DNA of 64,000 nt from Halobacillus litoralis (GTDB taxonomy: Bacteria > Bacillota > Bacilli > Bacillales > Halobacillaceae), in the NCBI RefSeq assembly GCF_004101865.1, contig NZ_CP026118.1, positions 2,559,001 to 2,623,000 of the forward strand, read 5' to 3'. The notes below the pieces were generated by a model that had not been told where the DNA came from, ran no database searches, and worked only from the letters and a program-made list of their open reading frames with translations. Below are positions 25,100-34,486 of the stretch, piece after piece. How positions within the stretch are numbered: the stretch's first letter is position 1; every line of letters begins with the position of its first letter. The position numbers were made by a program, and so were the translations under genes.

Positions 25100-25908
25100 A
25101 ACAGATCCCTTGTGCTTTAACCATTGCTGGAACAGATCCGAGCGGAGGTGCAGGTGTCCAGGCTGATTTGAAAACTTTTCAGGAGCTGAAAGTGTATGGG
25201 ATGAGTGCGATCACCTCCATTGTTGCCCAAAATACCACGGGGGTGAGGGATGTTCACCATATTCCTGTAGAAATGATTCGGCAGCAATTGCAATCCGTTT
25301 CCGAAGATATGCCGATTCATGCTCTGAAAACAGGAATGATCGCCCAAAAAAATATGATGGAAGCCTTCAAAGAGTGGCTAGAGAAGGTGGATGCATTCTA
25401 TGTGATGGATCCTGTCATGGTCGCCCAAAGCGGGGATCCTTTAATTGAGTCGGAATCACGGGAGTATCTGAAAAAACAGCTCCTTCCTCTGACAACATTA
25501 GTGACCCCGAATATCCCGGAAGCAGAACATTTAACTGGAGAAACGATTGAAACGGAAGAAGATATGAAAATGGCTGCAAAACATATCGTGACGGATTTAG
25601 GCGCCGGGGCAGCACTTGTGAAAGGTGGTCATTTGAACGGAAAGGCGATTGATTATTTATTCGATGGGAGCCGCATCCAGTCATTTGAGACAGAACGGAT
25701 CGATTCTGCAAATACACATGGGACGGGTTGTACGTACTCGGCTGCAATTACGGCTAATTTAAGTCGGGGTCATTCACTAGGGAAAGCAGTGGAAGAAGCT
25801 AAATATTATGTAACAGAAGCAATCCGCTATTCCTTCGATTTAGGGAAGGGAAATGGGCCGACCAATCATTTTGCTGTACGCGAGGAGGTATTTAATAAAT
25901 GGCTGTAA
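25096..25908 (+). CDS. thiD: HMP/HMP-phosphate kinase ThiD
   Basis: A 270-residue ribokinase-fold kinase with the N-terminal CALTIAGTDPSGGAGVQADL, the central ALKTGMIAQ, DPVMVAQSGD, and the C-terminal anion-hole motif HGTGCTYSAAI. It phosphorylates hydroxymethylpyrimidine twice to HMP-PP. The start ATG 25096 overlaps the tenA stop codon (ATGA) and is preceded by GAGGCGG. It also overlaps thiM by 10 nt, which indicates translational coupling. Confidence 0.94.
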   Translation: MKQIPCALTIAGTDPSGGAGVQADLKTFQELKVYGMSAITSIVAQNTTGVRDVHHIPVEMIRQQLQSVSEDMPIHALKTGMIAQKNMMEAFKEWLEKVDAFYVMDPVMVAQSGDPLIESESREYLKKQLLPLTTLVTPNIPEAEHLTGETIETEEDMKMAAKHIVTDLGAGAALVKGGHLNGKAIDYLFDGSRIQSFETERIDSANTHGTGCTYSAAITANLSRGHSLGKAVEEAKYYVTEAIRYSFDLGKGNGPTNHFAVREEVFNKWL

Positions 25909-26666
25909 ATGTAATCCGTCAAGTACGGGAATCGCGTCCACTGATTCACAATATGACGAACGCAGTTGTCATGAATTTCACAGCTAACGGTTTGTTAGCA
26001 TTCGGAGGAACACCGATCATGTCCCATGCAATGGAAGATGCTCCAGATGTTGCTCGGCAATCCAGTGGATTATTACTCAATATCGGTACATTGACAGAAG
26101 ATCAGGTCCAGGCGATGATCTCAGCTGGGCAAATAGCCAATGACCAGGGGATACCCGTCGTATTTGATCCAGTAGGTGCAGGTGCGACCCCTTACAGGTC
26201 AGAGGTGTGTAAACGCATTTTAAAGCACGTTCGTCCGACAGTCATCAAAGGAAATAGCGGAGAACTTGCTCACCTCGTAGGAATCGATGTAGAAACAAAA
26301 GGAGTCGATTTTGTCGGGGAAGCAGATGAAGAAACAATTGTCCGAAAGCTGGAAGAAAAATATCGAACCTCAGTCCTTTGCACTGGAGCAGTAGATGTTC
26401 TTTGTATAGAAGGTGAAATTTATAAAAATCATACCGGCCATCCTGTATTGACCCAGGTGACAGGAGCTGGGTGTCTGTTAGGCTCACTTCTGACGGCTGC
26501 TCTTACTGTCGAAGCTTCCAGTATGGAAAAGGGGCTGGCTGTTTTAGAGCATTACGGAAAAGCGGCAGAAAGAGCCGCTAATCAGCCTGGTGTCCACGGC
26601 CCAGGCACATTCATCCCTCACTTTATTGATGCTCTCTCCTTCGACCCGGAGGAGTTAAGAAAATGA
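25899..26666 (+). CDS. thiM: Hydroxyethylthiazole kinase ThiM
   Basis: A 255-residue kinase phosphorylating hydroxyethylthiazole (HET). N-terminal PLIHNMTNAVVMNFTANGLL, central VVFDPVGAGATPYR, IKGNSGELAHL and the catalytic VTGAGCLLGSL (Cys instead of the more common Thr region) are all typical. It uses the thiazole imported through ThiW. GAGGAGG lies about 10 nt before ATG 25899, inside the end of thiD. Confidence 0.94.
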   Translation: MAVNVIRQVRESRPLIHNMTNAVVMNFTANGLLAFGGTPIMSHAMEDAPDVARQSSGLLLNIGTLTEDQVQAMISAGQIANDQGIPVVFDPVGAGATPYRSEVCKRILKHVRPTVIKGNSGELAHLVGIDVETKGVDFVGEADEETIVRKLEEKYRTSVLCTGAVDVLCIEGEIYKNHTGHPVLTQVTGAGCLLGSLLTAALTVEASSMEKGLAVLEHYGKAAERAANQPGVHGPGTFIPHFIDALSFDPEELRK

Positions 26667-27280
26667 AGTACCCAGAACGTTTGAGAAAATATTTAGTGAT
26701 GGGCAGTCAAGATTGCCTGCGAGACCCTTCCTTTATATTGGAAGAAGCGATCCGGGGCGGGGTTACAGCTTTCCAATTTCGAGAAAAAGGAAAGGGCTCT
26801 TTAACAGGGATCGATAAATATCATCTTGGCAGAAAGCTGAGAGATATCTGCTGGAAGAATGAAGTTTTGTTTTTTGTAAATGATGATTTCGATTTGTTCG
26901 GGGATTTAGACGCAGATGGAATCCATTTGGGTCAAGAGGACATGCACGTGGAGGAAGTACGCCGTGCCTTTCCTTCTACACTGATCGGTTTGTCCATATC
27001 TGACGAACGAGAATTAGAAAAAGCCCCTGTAACACTTGTCGATTATTTAGGAGTGGGTCCTGTTTTCTCAACCTCTACGAAAGAAGATGCCAACCCAGTT
27101 GTGGGAACTGATTTGATAGCACATGTGAAAGCTGTTCATCCTCATCTCCCGCTTGTCGGAATCGGCGGGATTAATGAAGAGAATGCACATGAAGTGCTCA
27201 GTGCTGGAGCGGATGGTGTAGCTGTCGTGTCCGCAATCACCCTAGCGGAAAACATCAGGAATGCAGTGAAAAGTTTATAA
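26663..27280 (+). CDS. thiE: Thiamine-phosphate synthase ThiE
   Basis: A 205-residue TIM-barrel enzyme joining HMP-PP and HET-phosphate to thiamine monophosphate. The motifs AFQFREKGKG (pyrophosphate-binding), FVNDDFDLFGDLDADGIHLGQ, VGPVFSTSTKEDA and VGIGGINEENAHEVLSAGA are as in the family. It overlaps thiM by 4 nt (ATGA) and is the last gene before a strong terminator. Confidence 0.94.
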   Translation: MKYPERLRKYLVMGSQDCLRDPSFILEEAIRGGVTAFQFREKGKGSLTGIDKYHLGRKLRDICWKNEVLFFVNDDFDLFGDLDADGIHLGQEDMHVEEVRRAFPSTLIGLSISDERELEKAPVTLVDYLGVGPVFSTSTKEDANPVVGTDLIAHVKAVHPHLPLVGIGGINEENAHEVLSAGADGVAVVSAITLAENIRNAVKSL

Positions 27281-27285
27281 CAGAT

Positions 27286-27326
27286 AAAAACCCCCCTAAG
27301 CGGCTGCCCCGCTTAGGGGGATTTTC
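27286..27326 (+). terminator. Terminator of the tenA-thiE operon
   Basis: A GC-rich 12-bp stem (CCCCCTAAGCGG / CCGCTTAGGGGG) flanked by AAAA and ATTTT. Confidence 0.8.
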
Positions 27327-27419
27327 TGTATCAGTCCTGTTGGCAAGTAGCTGATGGGGCGGTCAACCAGGTCTTTATTTTATTGTAAAAAAACTTTCCC
27401 TTTGGAAAAAATGATTTTA

Positions 27420-28640
27420 TCATCCCTTCGACTGCAATTCCTCTCCAGGATTTAATATTGGAATTTCGATATTCACAGTATCAGGGTATTTGATCCCTGC
27501 CCCGGTATTTAACACGACAACATGGTCGTCAGCATTGATCCAATTTGTTTCGCGTAATTTCCTGGCTGCCAGAAAGGCTGCTGCTCCTTCAGGACACACA
27601 AAGGCTCCTTCTTTTTGAGCGATTCGTTTTTGTTCGTCTAGGAGGGAGGCATCGTCAACTGCAATCGCACAACCCTCTGTTTCATAAAGGGCGTCGAGCA
27701 CAAGAAAATCTCCAAGAGCTTTTGGAACATTGATACCGAAAGCGATCGTTTCTGAATTTTCCCAGAAGGAAGAGCTTCTGAGACCCTGGTTCCATGCTTC
27801 AACAATCGGTGCGCATCCTTCCGATTGGACAGCGACAAGTCTAGGCATCTTGTCCGACTTGATCCATCCAAGGTGCTGCAGCTCTTTCAAGGCTTTATAA
27901 ATGCCGATAAGCCCTACACCGCCACCAGTCGGATATAAAATCACGTCGGGTACTTCCCAACCTAATTGTTCAGCGATTTCTAATCCCATCGTTTTCTTGC
28001 CCTCAATCCGGTAAGGTTCTTTAAGTGTAGAGACATCATAAAGACCGTGTTCTTCAACAGCCTTCCCGACAATCCTCCCCGCATCACTGATCAGCCCGTC
28101 TACAAGATAAAGGTTTGCTCCTGAAAGGGCACATTCATTTCGTGTGATTTTGGGAGCATCGACCGGCATAACAATCGTTGATTCCAAAGATGCTCGTGCC
28201 GCATAGAGTGACCAGGCAGCCCCGGCATTTCCATTTGTCGGCATCGCAAGTTCTTTTACACCGAGCTCTTTAGCTTTTGAAACACCGACGGCAGCCCCGC
28301 GAGCTTTAAAGGAACCAGTAGGAATGATTCCTTCATCTTTCATATGTAATTGCCGGATATCCATATCTTCTTGAAGATTAGGAAGAGGAACGAGCGGGCT
28401 CATTCCCTCTCCTAAAGAAGTTTTATAAGCAGGATCCTGGAGGGGCAGAAGTTCGTGGTAGCGCCACAGGTCTGCAGGTCGGTCCCTTAAGTCAGCAGGT
28501 GACCATTCCTCAGCCAGGGTTTCAAGGTCATATTCAACTAATAACGGGGAGCCGCATGTACATAAATGTTGAGGTTCAGTGATATTGCATGTCGTTGAAC
28601 ATTTCGGACAAATTAAGTGAGAAACATAACTGTAATTCAT
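27420..28640 (-). CDS. Threonine-synthase-like PLP enzyme with N-terminal zinc ribbon
   Basis: A 406-residue fold-type II PLP enzyme. The N-terminus has a four-Cys zinc ribbon (Cys11, Cys14, Cys27, Cys29). The PLP lysine is in TGSFKARG, the phosphate loop in TGGGVGL. Overall it resembles archaeal-type threonine synthase or a related beta-replacing/eliminating lyase. It is divergent from doeA, with a 206-bp shared upstream region. Together with the homoserine dehydrogenase in that cluster, a role linked to homoserine or 2,4-diaminobutyrate use is possible, but housekeeping threonine synthesis cannot be excluded. ATG 28640 is chosen (AGGAGG, 9 nt); an ATG three codons earlier abuts that site. 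Confidence 0.8.
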   Translation of the reverse strand: MNYSYVSHLICPKCSTTCNITEPQHLCTCGSPLLVEYDLETLAEEWSPADLRDRPADLWRYHELLPLQDPAYKTSLGEGMSPLVPLPNLQEDMDIRQLHMKDEGIIPTGSFKARGAAVGVSKAKELGVKELAMPTNGNAGAAWSLYAARASLESTIVMPVDAPKITRNECALSGANLYLVDGLISDAGRIVGKAVEEHGLYDVSTLKEPYRIEGKKTMGLEIAEQLGWEVPDVILYPTGGGVGLIGIYKALKELQHLGWIKSDKMPRLVAVQSEGCAPIVEAWNQGLRSSSFWENSETIAFGINVPKALGDFLVLDALYETEGCAIAVDDASLLDEQKRIAQKEGAFVCPEGAAAFLAARKLRETNWINADDHVVVLNTGAGIKYPDTVNIEIPILNPGEELQSKG

Positions 28641-28787
28641 TGATTGCATCCTCCTAGTTAAAGTTATTTGTATCATAACATAGAAGTTTTTAGTTGAAGG
28701 CGCTGATACTTACAGGTGTTTTTCTACTTTGTATAGAGGACATCTTCAAAACTTCATACACTTTTTACATTACATTAAAAAAAAAGG

Positions 28788-28816
28788 TTGAATACAATGA
28801 AGGTAATAGTTATTAA
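28788..28816 (+). promoter_or_regulatory. Putative doeA promoter
   Basis: TTGAAT (28788-28793), 17 nt, TATTAA (28811-28816), 30 bp before the doeA start. Confidence 0.5.
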
Positions 28817-28846
28817 AATATTCAGACAAAAGATGGAGGGGATGAG

Positions 28847-30049
28847 ATGGTTCTTCCTTTTGACATTTTAGAGTATCATCAACGCCTGCAGGAGACGAAG
28901 AAACGAATGGCTGATAAGGGCATAGAAGTACTGTTGATCACAGATCCCGCTAATATGAATTACCTTTCTGGATATGATGCCTGGTCATTTTATGTACACC
29001 AAATGCTGGTGATTATCATAGATGAACCTCAACCGCTTTGGATCGGCCGGTACCAGGACGCTAATGGCGCAAGGGTGACCACGTGGATTTATGAGGAGAA
29101 CGTAATTGCTTACCCTGATTACTATGTCCATTCGAGTGTGTATCACCCGATGGATTTCGTGGCGGATATTCTAAATCAGATTGGTCATGGAGGCAGGAGG
29201 ATAGGTGTTGAAATGGACCAATACTACTTTACAGCTATGGCACTTGAACGGTTGAAGAAAGGATTGCCGAATGCCTCATTTGAAGATGCTACCTTACTCG
29301 TCAATGGAGTCAGAATGGTTAAGTCAGATCAAGAAATCGAATACATGAGGCGTGCTGCTAAAATCGCTGACCTGGCAATGACTAAAGGAGTAGAGAGTGT
29401 ACTTCCAGGTGTTCGTGAATGTGATACAGCTGCAGAGATTTATTATCACATGGTCAAAGGGACATCAGAATATGGGGGAGAGTATCCAGCCATCGTTCCT
29501 TTGCTGCCGACAGGGGACCAAACATCCATTCCACACTTAACATGGACAGATCGCCCATTTGTAGACGGGAATGCCGTCATTATTGAACTAGCCGGGTGTT
29601 ATAAGCGCTATCATGTCCCTCTCGCTAGAACCGTCTCGATCGGTCAGCCGAATGAAAAAATGAAACAGGTGGCGCCAGTCGTGCTGGAAGGAATTCAAAA
29701 TGTCCTCGCCTTTGCTAAGCCTGGGGTGACATGTGGGGAATTGGAGGAAGTTTGGAGAAAGAGCATCAAGAAATATGGATTTGAAAAAGAAGCCCGTCTT
29801 GGATATTCGGTCGGTCTGAACTACCCTCCGGATTGGGGCGAGCACACGGCAAGCATTCGTAAAGGTGATTCCACAATTCTGCAGCCTAACATGACCTTCC
29901 ATCTCATCCCGGCCCTGTGGTTTGATACGGACGGTATTGAAATCAGCGAAACTTTCAAGGTGACGGAAACCGGGTGTGAACGGTTCACCACTTACCCGCA
30001 AGAATTGGTAATCCGGGATCATCTGGACCTTAGTGGACAAATCAGCTGA
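28847..30049 (+). CDS. doeA: Ectoine hydrolase DoeA (EutD), M24 family
   Basis: A 400-residue creatinase/prolidase-like (M24, pita-bread) protein. The N-terminal creatinase domain (about 1-160, LITDPANMNYLSGYDAWSFY) is followed by the M24 catalytic fold; AIVPLLPTGDQTSIPHLTW, NAVIIELAGCYKRYHVPLAR, YPPDWGEHTASI and FHLIPALWFD match DoeA proteins. Several metal-ligand positions of true M24 peptidases are changed, as in ectoine hydrolases. It opens the ectoine or hydroxyectoine ring to N-acetyl-diaminobutyrate products. It is the first gene of the catabolic operon doeA-eutC-PLP enzyme-M20-homoserine dehydrogenase-aldehyde dehydrogenase. GGAGGGG precedes ATG 28847. Confidence 0.88.
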   Translation: MVLPFDILEYHQRLQETKKRMADKGIEVLLITDPANMNYLSGYDAWSFYVHQMLVIIIDEPQPLWIGRYQDANGARVTTWIYEENVIAYPDYYVHSSVYHPMDFVADILNQIGHGGRRIGVEMDQYYFTAMALERLKKGLPNASFEDATLLVNGVRMVKSDQEIEYMRRAAKIADLAMTKGVESVLPGVRECDTAAEIYYHMVKGTSEYGGEYPAIVPLLPTGDQTSIPHLTWTDRPFVDGNAVIIELAGCYKRYHVPLARTVSIGQPNEKMKQVAPVVLEGIQNVLAFAKPGVTCGELEEVWRKSIKKYGFEKEARLGYSVGLNYPPDWGEHTASIRKGDSTILQPNMTFHLIPALWFDTDGIEISETFKVTETGCERFTTYPQELVIRDHLDLSGQIS

Positions 30050-30063
30050 AGGAGGTTTTTCAA

Positions 30064-31038
30064 ATCCGATTATTTGATCAAAAAGATATAGATAAAGTCA
30101 TACGTCTGGATACATCTTTAGTCAGCATAATCGAAGACGCTTTTACCGACCTGGTAACGAAACAAACACAAATGCCTCCGATTATGCGTGTGGATGTGCC
30201 TGAACACAATGGAGAACTGGATATTAAATCTGCCTATATTGAGGGTGATGACAGTTTTGCTGTCAAACTCTCCTCGGGTTTTTTCAATAATTCTGAATTA
30301 GGGCTGCCGAGTGCAAACGGATTGATGATTTTAATCGACAGCCGGACAGGACGGCCGCTTGCTGTGTTGGCAGATGAGGGATTACTGACTGAGCTTCGTA
30401 CGGCTGCTGCTGGAGCAGTTGCTGCTAAGTATTGCAGCTCAGAAAACAGTCGGAAAGCTGGGATTATCGGAACTGGAGCTCAAGCTAGGTTACAGCTGAA
30501 AGCTCTTGCCTTAGTCCGCCCCATAGAGAGTGTCTTTGTGTATGGACGGAAGACGGATCACGCCCGCAGTTTTAAAGTGGATATGGAAGAGGAGTTAGGA
30601 ATTGGTGTTAAGATCTGTAATTCAGTTAAAGAAGTGGTCGAACAAAGTGATGTCGTCGTCACGACCACTCCTTCAAAAACTCCGTTGATCTATTCAGATT
30701 GGCTGCACCCTGGTCTGCACATTACCGCAATGGGTTCAGATGCGGAGCACAAACAGGAGCTGGACGCCTCTGTGTTAGAAAAAGCAGACCTGGTCGTATG
30801 TGATGTGAAAGCCCAATCCATGAGGTTAGGCGAGTTACGATCATGTGGTCAGTCTCCTGTACTGGAGCAGGCGAGGGAACTTGGAGCATTGACGAGCGGC
30901 CGTGATGATGGTCGAAAAAGCGAGGATCAAATTACTATATGTGATTTAACGGGGACAGGAGTGCAAGATACCGCCATTGCCCGTCATGTGTATTCATTAC
31001 TTGTAACTGAGGAGGACGTTATCCATGAAAGAAGCTAA
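30064..31038 (+). CDS. eutC: EutC-like ornithine cyclodeaminase/mu-crystallin family protein with non-canonical ATC start
   Basis: A ~324-residue NAD(P)-binding protein of the ornithine cyclodeaminase family, the EutC partner of EutB in hydroxyectoine use. Visible are GIIGTGAQARLQLKAL (dinucleotide fold), LADEGLLTELRTAAAGAVAA and the C-terminal ICDLTGTGVQDTAIA. No ATG, GTG or TTG exists in frame between the upstream stop (30031) and codon 37 of the expected protein. AAGGAGG (30049-30055) is spaced 8 nt from an ATC at 30064, and the codons from there read IRLFDQKDIDKVIRL, the conserved family N-terminus. So translation probably begins at ATC, or the start codon is mutated. ATG 30172 would remove 36 conserved residues. 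Confidence 0.75.
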   Translation: MRLFDQKDIDKVIRLDTSLVSIIEDAFTDLVTKQTQMPPIMRVDVPEHNGELDIKSAYIEGDDSFAVKLSSGFFNNSELGLPSANGLMILIDSRTGRPLAVLADEGLLTELRTAAAGAVAAKYCSSENSRKAGIIGTGAQARLQLKALALVRPIESVFVYGRKTDHARSFKVDMEEELGIGVKICNSVKEVVEQSDVVVTTTPSKTPLIYSDWLHPGLHITAMGSDAEHKQELDASVLEKADLVVCDVKAQSMRLGELRSCGQSPVLEQARELGALTSGRDDGRKSEDQITICDLTGTGVQDTAIARHVYSLLVTEEDVIHERS

Positions 31039-32218
31039 ATTTAGCACAAAGTCCATTTGGGCTGGAGAGAAAGAGCAATTGGCCTTTGGAGCTACACAGG
31101 TGCCTGTCGTACACAGTGTTTCGTTCGGATATGACGATATGGATGAATGGTACGAAGTGGCGGTCGGAAATAAGCCGGGTCACATTTATGGCCGGAATAC
31201 TAACCCCACCGTTCAAGCATTTGAGGAGAAAATCCGTATATTAGAAGACGCTGAAGCAGCCACTAGTTTTTCTACGGGGATGGCCGCCATCAGCAATACC
31301 CTCAGTACTCTGTTGTTCCCTGGAGATCGCATCGTATCGATCAAGGACACTTACGGAGGGACGAACAAAATTTTCACCGAGTTCCTTCCCAAGCAGCAAG
31401 TGGAAGTTGTTTTATGTAATACGGGCGATCATGACGCGATTGAGCGCGAAGTTGCAAAAGGATGTAAAGTTCTTTATTTGGAAAGCCCGACCAATCCGAC
31501 CGTTAAAATTACAGATATCGAACGGATGGCCGGCGCTGGTAAAACTGTAGGAGCTAAAGTGGTCGTCGACAATACATTCGCGACCCCCGTGAACCAAAAC
31601 CCGTTGAAACTCGGAGCAGACCTTGTCATTCATAGTGCGACTAAATTTCTCGGAGGACACGCGGATGCTTTAGGAGGGTCTGTCTGCGGGGACAAAGAAT
31701 TGGTTGAGGCGATTTATCACTACAGGGAAATCAATGGAGCGACCTTAGATCCAATGGCAGCTTATTTGTTATTGCGAGGGATGAAGACCTTAAAACTACG
31801 TGTTGAACAACAAAACAAAAACGCAGCTGAAATCGCTGAATATTTAAAGACATTTGATATGGTCGAAAGTGTGTATTACCCGGGGTTACCAGAGCATCCA
31901 CACCACGATATTGCGAAAAAGCAAATGAGCGGGTTCGGGGGAATGCTGAGTTTTGCCGTGAAAGGCGGGGTAGCCACTGTCCGTGATTTGCTGCCGAAGC
32001 TTCAATATGCGAACAGGGCAGCTAACCTAGGCTCCGTAGAGACGGTCGTCGGACCATCTAGGACGACAAGTCATGTCGAATGTACACCTGCAGAACGAGC
32101 AGCAATGGGGATACCTGAAGGTCTGATCCGATATTCTGCTGGTATAGAGGATATCGATGATTTGAAACAGGATCTTGCTCAAGCATTTCAATCCATACAA
32201 ACATATGCGAAGCGGTAA
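31025..32218 (+). CDS. Cystathionine gamma-synthase/gamma-lyase family PLP enzyme
   Basis: A 397-residue fold-type I (gamma-family) PLP enzyme. The PLP lysine is in IHSATKFLGGHAD, with other family signatures YGRNTNPTVQAFEEK, VVDNTFATPVNQNP and SVETVVGPSRTTSH. Family members carry out gamma-elimination or gamma-replacement on substrates with a leaving group at C4, such as O-acetylhomoserine or methionine. Its place after doeA and eutC suggests a substrate derived from 2,4-diaminobutyrate, whose C4 carries an amino group; that is inference. It overlaps the end of eutC by 14 nt. A methionine-related role is the alternative. Confidence 0.8.
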   Translation: MKEAKFSTKSIWAGEKEQLAFGATQVPVVHSVSFGYDDMDEWYEVAVGNKPGHIYGRNTNPTVQAFEEKIRILEDAEAATSFSTGMAAISNTLSTLLFPGDRIVSIKDTYGGTNKIFTEFLPKQQVEVVLCNTGDHDAIEREVAKGCKVLYLESPTNPTVKITDIERMAGAGKTVGAKVVVDNTFATPVNQNPLKLGADLVIHSATKFLGGHADALGGSVCGDKELVEAIYHYREINGATLDPMAAYLLLRGMKTLKLRVEQQNKNAAEIAEYLKTFDMVESVYYPGLPEHPHHDIAKKQMSGFGGMLSFAVKGGVATVRDLLPKLQYANRAANLGSVETVVGPSRTTSHVECTPAERAAMGIPEGLIRYSAGIEDIDDLKQDLAQAFQSIQTYAKR

Positions 32219-33423
32219 TGAAGAAACGGGCAGTGAAAACCAAAAAGGCGGGCTTAGTCACTAGATCTGAAGCTTTACAGAAACAATTGGTGAACTGGAG
32301 AAGGGATTTTCACCAATATCCTGAACTTAGTTTTCAAGAAAAGAGAACGAGTGAAAAGGTTCTCTCAGTACTACAGAATCAAAAAGCATACTCCATTGAC
32401 ACAGGGGTAGGCGGTTATGGAATCATTGCGACATTGAAGAATGGGGAGGGGCCGACGATAGGCTTGCGTGCTGACATGGATGCTTTGCCGATAGGGGGAC
32501 AGTCTTATCGGCCATGGTCTTCTAAAACACCTGGTGTCATGCATGCTTGTGGTCACGATGCCCATACAGCCATCTTAATGGGAGTCAGTCTTCTTCTGGC
32601 TGAAGATGCAGCTAAGGATCAATTCAAAGGTACAGTGAAGTTGATTTTTCAACCAGCTGAAGAGAGTTGCGATGAAAACGGAGAGACAGGGGCGCTTAAA
32701 ATGCTTCATTCAGGAAAACTGGATGATTTAGATGCCGTCCTTGCCCTCCATATGTGTCCATGGCGTCAAACTGGCGAAATTCAGTATCATGATGGTCCGA
32801 GTATGGCGAATAATGATGAATTTCACCTGACGATCAAAGGAAGTGGCGGCCATGCCGGTTACCCTCATCATGTTCAGGACCCCATCTGGATGGCTACGTA
32901 TATCTTACAGGCATTGTATAGTTGCAATGGCCGGAAAGTGGATCCCCTGGAGGTAGGAACAATCAGCGTCGGGCAAATTCATGCGGGTGAAGCGAACAAT
33001 GTCATTCCACATGAAGTGGAAATCAAAGGGACAATGAGGTCTTATACAGATGAGGTCAGAGAAAAACTTATCACTGAAATCCACCGGATAGCCAATATTG
33101 TGACCGCTTTAGGGGGAGGTCATGACCTTCGTATTTTTAAAGGAGAACCCGCCCTTCTCAATGATTCTTCTATTAATGAAATTATCAGAAAATCTGCAGG
33201 TTCCATGAAGATTTATAATGAACCATTCGGTATGGGGAGTGAGGATTTCAGTCATTTCACAAGACAGACACCAGGTGCGATGTTTTTCCTTGGCTGTGCA
33301 TTAGAAAATGAAAGGAAATTGCATCGTCCGGACTTTGACATTGATGAAGCAGCAATGGTTGATGGAGTCCGGATTTTGATGGAGAGTACTTACCGTTTAT
33401 TGGAGCGAGGAGGAGAAGAATGA
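32218..33423 (+). CDS. M20-family amidohydrolase, candidate N-acetyl-diaminobutyrate deacetylase
   Basis: A 401-residue M20D (amidohydrolase/aminoacylase) metalloenzyme. The catalytic set is visible: RADMDALP, the metal ligands in MHACGHDAHT (Cys/His), FQPAEES (Glu-Glu), HMCPW, and FGMGSEDFS near the C-terminus. These enzymes remove acyl groups from amino acids. In ectoine breakdown the step after DoeA is deacetylation of N-acetyl-diaminobutyrate; the usual enzyme (DoeB/EutE) is an AstE/AspA-family protein and none is present here, so this one may replace it. The start codon overlaps the preceding stop (TAATG). Confidence 0.8.
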   Translation: MKKRAVKTKKAGLVTRSEALQKQLVNWRRDFHQYPELSFQEKRTSEKVLSVLQNQKAYSIDTGVGGYGIIATLKNGEGPTIGLRADMDALPIGGQSYRPWSSKTPGVMHACGHDAHTAILMGVSLLLAEDAAKDQFKGTVKLIFQPAEESCDENGETGALKMLHSGKLDDLDAVLALHMCPWRQTGEIQYHDGPSMANNDEFHLTIKGSGGHAGYPHHVQDPIWMATYILQALYSCNGRKVDPLEVGTISVGQIHAGEANNVIPHEVEIKGTMRSYTDEVREKLITEIHRIANIVTALGGGHDLRIFKGEPALLNDSSINEIIRKSAGSMKIYNEPFGMGSEDFSHFTRQTPGAMFFLGCALENERKLHRPDFDIDEAAMVDGVRILMESTYRLLERGGEE

Positions 33424-34472
33424 CAATAAAAGTAGCATTCATCGGATTCGGTGGTGTCGGGCAGGCGTTGGCAGAAATCTTTATCGAAAAGAAAAAAAAA
33501 CTTATAAATGCTCATGATATGGAGGTTTCGGTTGTAGCTGTTGCTGATTTGATGAAAGGCTCCGTTTATCGCCCTGGTGGTCTTGAGGTGAAAACCGTTT
33601 TAGAATGTGTCAGGAATGACGGTTCTGTTGAAACATATCCGGATGATCACCAGACAATAAAAGGATGGAGCAGTATCGAAACAATTGAACGGTGTAATGC
33701 AGATGTCATCGTCGAGGTGACATACACGGATGTCCAGACAGGAGAGCCGGCCATCACCCATTGCCATCGAGCATTTGAAAAAGGGAAGAGTGTCATTACG
33801 ACAAATAAAGGTCCAGTGGCTCTGGCTTATAAAGAGCTTACAGAAAAAGCCGAAGCTAACAACGTCTTTTTTGGGTTCGAAGGTACTGTAATGAGCGGGA
33901 CACCGGCATTACGCCTTCCGGTAGAGACTTTGGCGGGGAACCATATCAAAGAAATCAAAGGCATATTGAATGGCACCACCAACTTTATTCTTACCGAAAT
34001 GGAAAAAGGTATGGAATACGATAAGGCATTGGAAAAAGCTCAACAGTTAGGTTATGCCGAAGCGGATCCGACCAGTGACGTAGAAGGCTATGATATCCGC
34101 TATAAGACAGCGATTCTTTCCAGCCACGTGCTGGGTATGCCGATTTTGCACACAGATGTTTCCTGTGAAGGCATTACTAACTTGACGATGGCCGATGTGA
34201 TAGAGGCTCTTGAAGATGGAGAAAGGTGGAAATTGATTGCCCGGATCATAAACGAAGGGGATACTGTCAAAGCAACGGTTAAGCCTGAGCGGATTCCTAT
34301 CCAGGACTCTCTGGCAGGTATCTCAGGGGCAACGAATGCAATCGTCTTTGAATGCGATCTTTCAGGTCCCATTATGCTTACTGGAGCCGGTGCAGGGCTC
34401 AAGGAAACGGGCTTTTCATTACTCATTGATCTGATCCATTATAAAAAGCGACAAACACTTGCCAAAATCTGA
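33420..34472 (+). CDS. Homoserine dehydrogenase (short form, no ACT domain)
   Basis: A 350-residue NAD(P)-dependent homoserine dehydrogenase with the N-terminal Rossmann motif IGFGGVGQAL, the catalytic region ILNGTTNFILTEM and DPTSDVEGYD (Asp, Lys and substrate-binding residues). No C-terminal ACT domain is present, so feedback control by threonine is not expected. It interconverts aspartate semialdehyde and homoserine. In a catabolic cluster it may link the diaminobutyrate/aspartate-semialdehyde branch with homoserine. It overlaps the M20 gene by 4 nt (ATGA). Confidence 0.87.
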   Translation: MTIKVAFIGFGGVGQALAEIFIEKKKKLINAHDMEVSVVAVADLMKGSVYRPGGLEVKTVLECVRNDGSVETYPDDHQTIKGWSSIETIERCNADVIVEVTYTDVQTGEPAITHCHRAFEKGKSVITTNKGPVALAYKELTEKAEANNVFFGFEGTVMSGTPALRLPVETLAGNHIKEIKGILNGTTNFILTEMEKGMEYDKALEKAQQLGYAEADPTSDVEGYDIRYKTAILSSHVLGMPILHTDVSCEGITNLTMADVIEALEDGERWKLIARIINEGDTVKATVKPERIPIQDSLAGISGATNAIVFECDLSGPIMLTGAGAGLKETGFSLLIDLIHYKKRQTLAKI

Positions 34473-34486
34473 GGAGGGCGCATTCT

